DNA of 13,069 nt from Candidatus Methanoperedens sp. Lineage in GTDB: Archaea > Halobacteriota > Methanosarcinia > Methanosarcinales > Methanoperedenaceae. Position 1 is the stretch's first letter. Each line of letters opens with the position of its first letter. Below, piece by piece: positions 6,952 through 11,857 of the stretch. The position numbers and the translations under genes are program-made. The stretch spans positions 1 through 13,069 of the forward strand of contig JAPMTY010000060.1 of NCBI GenBank assembly GCA_026552835.1. The letters are read 5' to 3'. The notes beneath the pieces were generated by a model. It did not search any database and was not told where the DNA came from. It worked only from the letters and a program-made list of their open reading frames with translations.

Positions 6952-7127
6952 AACTTTCAAAGTCCAGATATGAACGCATAGATGCAGTATCTAAAATACT
7001 GGGACTGATACTGCTGGCGTTCAGTATAGATTATGCATCAAAGGGCAATTATTATGCTGCCCTTGCTCTTTTTGGCGTAGGCGGGATAATAAGTATCGTG
7101 CCAATGTTCATTGAGGTTGAGATTTGA
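6948..7127 (+). CDS. 59-residue membrane protein at the end of the Rieske/cytochrome b operon
   Basis: This small gene starts at ATG 6948, which overlaps the subunit IV stop (ATGA), and reads to TGA 7125-7127. The protein begins with a basic stretch (MKLSKSRYERID), then has two short hydrophobic segments (about 14-27 and 36-54) and ends in IEVEI. I do not recognise a family. Support for it being real: four-base stop/start overlap, basic-then-hydrophobic composition, and continuation of the operon's tight spacing. Small hydrophobic subunits (PetG/L/M/N type) are known in b6f complexes, but no homology to them is claimed. Its last 20 bases overlap the 3' end of the convergent glutaredoxin-like gene. 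Confidence 0.55.
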   Translation: MKLSKSRYERIDAVSKILGLILLAFSIDYASKGNYYAALALFGVGGIISIVPMFIEVEI

Positions 7128-7359
7128 GTTTGAGAATCGTTTTTAATTCATCTTCATTTACTTTGTAAGTGAAGGTTTTTTCTCCGTCTATTTCGATTAC
7201 CGGTATCAGATACTTATATTTTTCAAATATCTCTCTGTCCTTTTCAATATCCACTTCTATTAACGAGAATGGGAATTCTTTCCGGATATTTATAAGGGCT
7301 TCCTTGGCGATGTCGCACAGGTGGCAGTTTTTTTTGGAGTAAATTGTTATATTGACCAT
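7108..7359 (-). CDS. Glutaredoxin-like thioredoxin-fold protein (CxxC)
   Basis: An 83-residue thioredoxin-fold protein. The active-site motif is CHLC at residues 12-15 after the first beta strand (VNITIYSKKN), and the cis-proline that faces it is Pro53 in YLIPVIEIDG. The layout (strand, CxxC helix, strand, helix, cis-Pro, two strands, helix) and length match the small glutaredoxin-like (DUF836-type) family. No signal peptide is present, so it acts in the cytoplasm, probably as a thiol-disulfide reductant with unknown partners. The start codon is 53 bases from the divergent mutase gene. Its 3' end overlaps the cytochrome operon tail to tail by 20 bases. Confidence 0.8.
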   Translation of the reverse strand: MVNITIYSKKNCHLCDIAKEALINIRKEFPFSLIEVDIEKDREIFEKYKYLIPVIEIDGEKTFTYKVNEDELKTILKLKSQPQ

Positions 7360-7382
7360 AAATGATTAAATTTTAGTTATCC

Positions 7383-7390
7383 TTTAATAC
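7383..7390 (+). promoter_or_regulatory. Putative TATA box for the mutase gene, leaderless placement
   Basis: TTTAATAC is centred about 26 bases before ATG 7413, the distance expected between an archaeal TATA box and the transcription start. No good Shine-Dalgarno lies between, so the mRNA probably begins at or next to the start codon. The 53-base gap also must hold the promoter of the divergent glutaredoxin-like gene. Confidence 0.45.
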
Positions 7391-7412
7391 ATCAAAAACC
7401 TATCCGAGAGTT

Positions 7413-8939
7413 ATGGTATGCGAAGAATTCACTGCGAGATTTGACGATTACAAAAACATCCGAAAACAAAAAAAACTTTTCGGGACTTTCGGTTTCAGGG
7501 GAGTTGTAAACGAGGGGATTGGCGCTGACAAGGCTAAACGGGCAGGCGGCGCGTTAGCGGTATATCTGGGAGAGGGAAAAACAATTGCGATAGGAAAAGA
7601 CCCGAGAATTTCCTCGCCCATGCTTGAAGAAGCTCTTGTAGAGGGAATAATAGAAAACGGATGCAATGCACTTACACTCGGGATAATAACCCCGAACACG
7701 CTTTCGCTTGAAGTGGGCAGGCAGGCCGATGCCGGCGTTATGATTACAGCTTCACACAATCCGCCTGAATATAACGGCATAAAATGTCTGAACAAACGCG
7801 GAATGGGTTTTTCTCCTGAGGAAGACCTTGCGCTTGAGAAAATATATTTTGGAGATTTAATAAAAATTGAACCGCAGATAAAAGCGCCCAGAGTCACGCC
7901 TCTGGAGGGCGTGTCCACGCATGGCGCAGCCATGCGTGTGCGCGGAGTCGAGAACCCGCAGGGTTTCGGCAATGATGAACGCAGATTTGCAAAAAAAGGA
8001 AAAAGATTTACCGATAGCGGCGCAGGCGGGAGGTACCGCTCCCACATAGTGCAGTATGTTAAGAAACTCTTTCCGACAAAGCCATTGAAAATCGTGGTTG
8101 ACGGCGGCGGAGGCTCAGCATCAACCGTGACGCCTGAAACCCTTGAAAGCCTGGGAAATGAAGTGGTGAGGTTCAACTGCAAATACGACGGCATGTTCAG
8201 GGAGAGAAATCCCGAACCCACTGACGCGAACCTTGAAAAGCTAAAAAAACTTGTAATCTCTGAAAATGCTGATATGGGTGTCGCGCATGATGGCGACGGG
8301 GATAGGACTGCATTTGTGGATGAGAACGGGAAATTCATCCAGGGTGATTTTTCTGCATCGATAATTGCAGACTATGTGCTGCGGCAATGTAAAGACAAGA
8401 AAAAGATAATTGCTGTGACGATTGCTTTCTCAAACATCATAGAACACGTTGCAGGAACCCTTGGCGCCGAGGTTATTTACACCCCCGTGGGCGAGCCGTA
8501 TCTTGCCCAGGCAAAACTCTTGTGCGGGGCGCAGGTTGGACTTGAGGAACACGGCTCGGTGCTGCTTGAATGGAGCCGCGAGGGGCCGATGCTTGCCGGC
8601 GTGATGGCAGGGATACTTGCAAAGCAAGAAATGACACTTTCGGAGCTTGTGGCAAAGTATCCGAAATATTACCAGATAAAGGATGCAAAGACGCTTCCTG
8701 CAGGTACAGACACGGAGGCAATTCTGAACAGGCTGAAGCAGGAGATTCCCAGGGATTATGAACGGTTATCCGATATGGACGGCGTGCGAGTGGACTACAC
8801 TGACGGTTGGTTCCTCGTGAGGGCAAGCGGAACTGAGCCAAAGGTAAGGGTATTTTCAGAGGGTAAGACCGGGGCGAGGGCGCAGCGGCTGAATAAGATT
8901 GCGATGGAGGGGCTGGAGAGGGCGATGGGGTATGAGTAA
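7413..8939 (+). CDS. Phosphoglucomutase/phosphomannomutase family enzyme (phosphoglucosamine mutase-like) with an internal insertion
   Basis: A 508-residue alpha-D-phosphohexomutase, longer than the usual 440-460. All four functional loops are present: the phosphoserine loop TASHNP (Ser114), the metal-binding DGDGDR (Asp293, 295, 297), the sugar loop LEEHGS and the C-terminal phosphate loop RASGTEPKVR (from Arg470). The enzyme moves phosphate between C6 and C1 of a hexose or hexosamine phosphate, feeding nucleotide-sugar synthesis. Loop sequences do not settle whether glucosamine, glucose or mannose phosphate is the substrate; the FGTFGFRG start is common in archaeal GlmM/ManB-like proteins. 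Residues about 155-200, between domains 1 and 2, look inserted: they are Gly/Arg-rich, and the DNA there is full of palindromes. The sugar loop has Leu where Gly is common. It overlaps the small downstream ORF by 8 bases. Confidence 0.9.
   Translation: MVCEEFTARFDDYKNIRKQKKLFGTFGFRGVVNEGIGADKAKRAGGALAVYLGEGKTIAIGKDPRISSPMLEEALVEGIIENGCNALTLGIITPNTLSLEVGRQADAGVMITASHNPPEYNGIKCLNKRGMGFSPEEDLALEKIYFGDLIKIEPQIKAPRVTPLEGVSTHGAAMRVRGVENPQGFGNDERRFAKKGKRFTDSGAGGRYRSHIVQYVKKLFPTKPLKIVVDGGGGSASTVTPETLESLGNEVVRFNCKYDGMFRERNPEPTDANLEKLKKLVISENADMGVAHDGDGDRTAFVDENGKFIQGDFSASIIADYVLRQCKDKKKIIAVTIAFSNIIEHVAGTLGAEVIYTPVGEPYLAQAKLLCGAQVGLEEHGSVLLEWSREGPMLAGVMAGILAKQEMTLSELVAKYPKYYQIKDAKTLPAGTDTEAILNRLKQEIPRDYERLSDMDGVRVDYTDGWFLVRASGTEPKVRVFSEGKTGARAQRLNKIAMEGLERAMGYE
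7888..7938 (+). repeat. Palindrome-rich in-frame insertion inside the mutase gene
   Basis: A perfect 10-bp stem with a 3-base loop (CACGCATGGC GCA GCCATGCGTG, 7916-7938) follows two smaller, mutually exclusive stems (CCAGAG 7888-7893 with CTCTGG 7900-7905; CACGCC 7895-7900 with GGCGTG 7908-7913). The five-base words CACGC and GCGTG alternate four times (7895, 7909, 7916, 7934). The reading frame is kept. The segment coincides with extra residues not expected in the enzyme family, so it may be an inserted palindromic element; the outer limits are probably about 7876-8011. Confidence 0.55.
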
Positions 8940-9111
8940 TAAAAAAATAGTTCTGGCAATTTCCGGTTCTATAATCAGAGATGAGTTTTATCCTCCAGAG
9001 CAAAAAATTCGTAAGGAATTTATCAAGAAGGTCGAAGAAGCAGAGCGCAGGGTAAAAGAAGGTAAGTTTTCAAGTTACACAGCAAAAGAGTTTGAAAAAC
9101 GGTTTTTTTGA
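8932..9111 (+). CDS. Small 59-residue protein of unknown function
   Basis: ATG 8932 overlaps the mutase stop by 8 bases, so translation is probably coupled. The protein has a short hydrophobic strand (KIVLAISGSII), then a charged helical region (about 23-45), and ends in EGKFSSYTAKEFEKRFF. That C-terminal pattern, a Lys/Glu helix, a small residue, then Ser/Tyr-Thr and a Glu-Phe helix, is like the tails of small archaeal antitoxins (RelB/Phd-type), but no toxin gene is adjacent and the resemblance is weak. No membrane segment or metal motif is seen. It could be a real regulator or a remnant. Confidence 0.45.
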   Translation: MSNKKIVLAISGSIIRDEFYPPEQKIRKEFIKKVEEAERRVKEGKFSSYTAKEFEKRFF

Positions 9112-9142
9112 TTATGCCTTATATCGATAATTTGCGATCTCG

Positions 9143-9544
9143 CTAATATTCCGCCACCTTCACAGCCTTCACCCCATCCTCCCACACATACGCTCTCATA
9201 CCGTCAGCGCCTGCGATAAGCCATACCGAAGTATCGTTCTGCATAGTCTCCCTGTCCCAGAGCGAAGGCACAGCAGACGAAACAGGATGAGTATGATATA
9301 CACCAACAATCTCCATGCCGTTCTTCCCGGCTTCATTCCATGCATTGTAATGCTCTTTCGGGTCAAGCTCAAAACTTGCCCTCGTGCGCTTCACGTTCGT
9401 AACAGGCAGGGCTTTTTCCACGAGCGCAGTACTGCCTTTGATGGCTCCCACCAGTACGCCGCAGGCTTCGTATGGCTTATTGGCTTCGAGTTCCGTCTTT
9501 ATAAGCGCTATATTTTGATGTGAAATTTTGATTTCGCTAATCAT
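9143..9544 (-). CDS. JAMM/MPN+ metalloprotease (Mov34/PAD-1 family)
   Basis: A 133-residue JAB-domain protein. The zinc motif is complete: Glu26 in YEACGVLVG, His84 and His86 in HTHP, Ser94, and Asp97 ten residues after the second His. Archaeal and bacterial JAMM proteins of this size cleave isopeptide or C-terminal bonds of ubiquitin-like small modifier or sulfur-carrier proteins; the substrate here is unknown. The start is set at ATG 9544 (MISEIKISHQN). A longer frame to 9652 would translate the CTTTGCG repeat and part of the upstream gene, so it is rejected. No Shine-Dalgarno is visible. It lies downstream of a radical SAM gene on the same strand, 59 nt away, and may be co-transcribed with it. 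Its 3' end faces the small ORF at 9111. Confidence 0.85.
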   Translation of the reverse strand: MISEIKISHQNIALIKTELEANKPYEACGVLVGAIKGSTALVEKALPVTNVKRTRASFELDPKEHYNAWNEAGKNGMEIVGVYHTHPVSSAVPSLWDRETMQNDTSVWLIAGADGMRAYVWEDGVKAVKVAEY

Positions 9545-9559
9545 AATATGAATTTTATA

Positions 9560-9588
9560 CTTTGCGCCCTTTGCGTCTTTGCGGTGAA
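9560..9588. repeat. CTTTGCG dispersed-repeat copy between radical SAM and JAMM genes
   Basis: Three CTTTGCG words at 9560-9566, 9569-9575 and 9577-9583 are followed by GTGAA. On the - strand this reads as TTCACCGCAAAGACGCAAAG and onward, a sequence I recognise as a common dispersed intergenic repeat in bacterial and archaeal genomes. A 10-base word, CTTTGCGGTG, recurs at 11802-11811 in this window. It has no evident coding role. Confidence 0.6.
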
Positions 9589-9603
9589 TTAGCTCTCGTA
9601 AGT

Positions 9604-10584
9604 TTATAGGTCGATATGCGGATTCAAATCGCATCCTGTACAAGGCAGGCACATGGTCTTTGCCACGCTTGCATCAAGCCCGTATTTATCAAGTATCCTC
9701 CGTGACATTTTAGCAAGTTTCAGGAGCCTTTGCGCAGTCGGGCGCTCGGCTTCCAGTTCGCCAAAGCGCAGGGGATGCACGCCGACTGCTCTTATTATCG
9801 GGATAATGCCCATCCTGGCAAGTTCATCATAATATTTCTCAACAGTTTCATCTGTCTCGCCAAGCCCGACAATAAAGTTTGTAAACACATGGTTTTTCCC
9901 GAATATCTTTACTGCATCCTTCAGGCACAGAAGTGTGAAATCAAGAGGAGGTTTCTTGCAATATTTATCGTAAATCTCCCTGTCCATTGTCTCCACATTG
10001 TATTTTATCTCACTCGCGCCCGCCTCTTTCAAAAGGCGAGATGAATCCTTTGTGGGATAGACCGAAACGCCTATGGTAACATTATATTTCCGCAATGCCT
10101 TGACAAGTTCTACCGCCCTTTCAACTTCTTTTTCAGGCGACACTTCCACTCCTGAAGTTATCGAGATTCCTTTCATCTTACCGAGATTATATGCTTCTTC
10201 GACAAGCGCCAGCAGTTCTTCTGTCGATTTGACCTTTCCTTTAAGTTTCGGGACTGGACAGAATTTGCAGTCATAGATGCAGCGCTCGCTCATGGTAATA
10301 TATGCCTGCTCGGGACAGTGGATGAGTTCTTCTTCAATGCTTCCCCTGACAAACTCCTTCCCGCCTTTCAATATCACTATATCCCCATTTTCCTTTATCG
10401 CGCGCAAGGGGGAGCCTGAATCGACGACCAGCCTTACCCTGTGTTTTCCCGACCTGAAGAAAAAAGCCTTGCCGCCAGCACCGGGGCCTGCAGTAGGTAT
10501 CGTTATTCTTCCAAGCAGGGTAGGGTCAATATCAATAGCACCGACTGAGATTAGCTCTGCTTTGATAGCAGCGTTCATTTTCAT
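9604..10584 (-). CDS. Radical SAM protein, biotin-synthase-related (COG2516-like)
   Basis: A 326-residue radical SAM enzyme. The [4Fe-4S]/SAM motif is CIYDCKFC (Cys102, 106, 109; CX3CX2C). Downstream are the SAM-binding elements expected of the barrel, including ISITSGVE, IKYNVETMD and NFIVGLGETDE. The N-terminal 90 residues form a separate region with a Gly-rich stretch and HRVRLVVDSGSPLRA. Three further cysteines, MCLPCTGC (312, 315, 318), sit at the very C terminus and could bind a second iron-sulfur cluster. The overall pattern fits the 'biotin synthase-related' archaeal family of unknown reaction; it is not BioB. ATG 10584 is supported by GGTGA (complement of 10591-10595) at 6-base spacing. 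It heads a possible two-gene unit with the JAMM gene and is divergent from DUF763. Reaction unknown. Confidence 0.8.
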   Translation of the reverse strand: MKMNAAIKAELISVGAIDIDPTLLGRITIPTAGPGAGGKAFFFRSGKHRVRLVVDSGSPLRAIKENGDIVILKGGKEFVRGSIEEELIHCPEQAYITMSERCIYDCKFCPVPKLKGKVKSTEELLALVEEAYNLGKMKGISITSGVEVSPEKEVERAVELVKALRKYNVTIGVSVYPTKDSSRLLKEAGASEIKYNVETMDREIYDKYCKKPPLDFTLLCLKDAVKIFGKNHVFTNFIVGLGETDETVEKYYDELARMGIIPIIRAVGVHPLRFGELEAERPTAQRLLKLAKMSRRILDKYGLDASVAKTMCLPCTGCDLNPHIDL

Positions 10585-10609
10585 ACACTTTCACCATGCT
10601 TTCATTACA

Positions 10610-10617
10610 TTTAATAT
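10610..10617 (+). promoter_or_regulatory. Putative TATA box for the DUF763 gene, leaderless placement
   Basis: TTTAATAT is centred about 25 bases before ATG 10639, so transcription should begin at the start codon. There is no Shine-Dalgarno in between. The same AT-rich block, read on the other strand (TAAATATTAAAT), lies about 30 bases before the radical SAM start and could serve both divergent genes. Confidence 0.5.
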
Positions 10618-10638
10618 TTAGGCAGCCAACCTCTGTTC

Positions 10639-11742
10639 ATGCGTACCGGCACTGTAAGCCTGCCGCTCCACGGCGGAAAAGCCCCAGCATGGCTCTTTAG
10701 GAGAATGGTTAAGCTGGCCGGGGGAATAACCGAGGCGCTCATTTATGAATATGGCCAGGATGAATTCTTAAAGCGAATATCAGACCCATACTGGTTTCAG
10801 GCGTTTTCATGCGTGCTCGGGTTTGACTGGCACTCATCCGGCACAACCACGACAACCTGCGGGGCGCTGAAGATGGCCCTTTCACCTCGGGAGCACGGCA
10901 TAACGGTCGCAGGCGGAAAAGGGGCAGTATCGCGAAAAGCGCCTGATGAGATTGAAAAAAACGGCGAGATTTTCTCGCTTTCTGATGATAAGATAGAGAG
11001 ACTTAAGTATTCAAGCAGGATGGCTGCAAAAGTGGACAATTCCTGCATCCAGGACGGTTACCAGTTATACCACCACTGTTTTTTCTTCACTGAAAAGGGC
11101 GACTGGGCTGTTGTGCAGCAGGGCATGAATACGGACTATGCACGCCGATATCATTGGCTTTCAGATTCCGTGAAGAATTTTATTGAGCCCAAAAATGGCA
11201 TTTGCTGCGACAGGAAAGAAACGACTGTCCTGGATATGACCGCAGGCGAAAGTGAATCCTGCCGCAGGATAAGCCTTGACCTCATTAAGGACAATCCCGA
11301 ACATCTCAGGAAATACCTGAAACCCTCGAAACAGCGGATGCTTGCTGATTTTGAAACCGGGTTCGGGCTTCCTTCCCGTCATCCAGTACTGGATATCGAT
11401 ATCAGCGAGCGGGGAATGGAGGTGCTGAAAAGAGCATACGAGCTGCAGCCGAAAAACTATGAGGAACTGGTATCGCTTGGCGGAATGGGGCCGAAAAAGA
11501 TACGTGCGCTTGCTCTCATATCTGATCTGGTGTACGGTAGCGCACCGAGCTGGCAGGACCCTGTTAAGTATAGTTTCACGCATGGGGGAAAGGATGGTTT
11601 TCCGTATCCAGTGGACAGGGAAGTATATGATAATTCCATTCAAGTATTGCAGGAATCGCTGGACAGCGCCAGGCTTGACAGGAAAGAAAGATACGATGCG
11701 ATAAAAAGACTGGGTGAGTTCGTTGCTGTATCGGATTGTTAG
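10639..11742 (+). CDS. DUF763 protein (COG1415-like) with helix-hairpin-helix motif
   Basis: A 367-residue member of the DUF763 family, recognised from its N terminus (GTVSLPLHGGKAPAWLF, Arg, Arg/Met), the DWHSSGTTTT stretch at about residues 64-73 and the repeated basic and aromatic blocks that follow. A helix-hairpin-helix-like motif, LGGMGPKKIRALALI, is at about 279-293 and usually binds DNA or RNA backbones without sequence preference. No membrane or signal segment is present. Conserved HG, DWH and KVD..IQDGYQLYHH elements suggest an enzyme or nucleic-acid-processing protein, but no reaction is known to me. It is transcribed alone; the next gene converges on it. Confidence 0.8.
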   Translation: MRTGTVSLPLHGGKAPAWLFRRMVKLAGGITEALIYEYGQDEFLKRISDPYWFQAFSCVLGFDWHSSGTTTTTCGALKMALSPREHGITVAGGKGAVSRKAPDEIEKNGEIFSLSDDKIERLKYSSRMAAKVDNSCIQDGYQLYHHCFFFTEKGDWAVVQQGMNTDYARRYHWLSDSVKNFIEPKNGICCDRKETTVLDMTAGESESCRRISLDLIKDNPEHLRKYLKPSKQRMLADFETGFGLPSRHPVLDIDISERGMEVLKRAYELQPKNYEELVSLGGMGPKKIRALALISDLVYGSAPSWQDPVKYSFTHGGKDGFPYPVDREVYDNSIQVLQESLDSARLDRKERYDAIKRLGEFVAVSDC

Positions 11743-11800
11743 AGTTAATGTAATGACGGGTCTTATTATAGTTGAGAACCTGATTTTCCAAAACCTGGTG

Positions 11801-11831
11801 CCTTTGCGGTGTGCTATCAGAGCCGCAAAGG
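11801..11831. repeat. Inverted repeat between convergent genes, related to the CTTTGCG repeat
   Basis: CCTTTGCGG (11801-11809) and CCGCAAAGG (11823-11831) form a perfect 9-bp stem with a 13-base loop. An outer pair, GAACC (11776-11780) and GGTTC (11831-11835), could extend the structure. It lies in the 115-base gap between the 3' ends of DUF763 and CcmF, where a two-way transcription stop is useful. There is no T-run directly after the stem on the + strand, so it may simply be a repeat copy. Nothing else is seen in the gap. Confidence 0.5.
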
Positions 11832-11857
11832 GTTCAAAAATCTCTATCCAATAACCT

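Noticed and set aside
7888..7938. Hairpins read as a transcription terminator or riboswitch
   Set aside because: They lie inside an intact coding frame between conserved enzyme domains, so an insertion element is the better reading.
7448..8338. A 296-codon open frame on the - strand
   Set aside because: It lies fully antisense to the mutase, whose catalytic motifs are all present in the + frame. The Ser/Pro-rich product is typical of a shadow frame.
9133..9146. Short palindrome GCGATCTCGC near the 3' ends of two convergent genes
   Set aside because: The stem is only four base pairs and has no T-run; too weak to call a terminator.
9545..9652. N-terminal extension of the JAMM protein by 36 residues
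   Set aside because: It would translate the CTTTGCG repeat (giving HRKDAKGAK) and overlap the radical SAM gene; the JAMM fold begins at ATG 9544.
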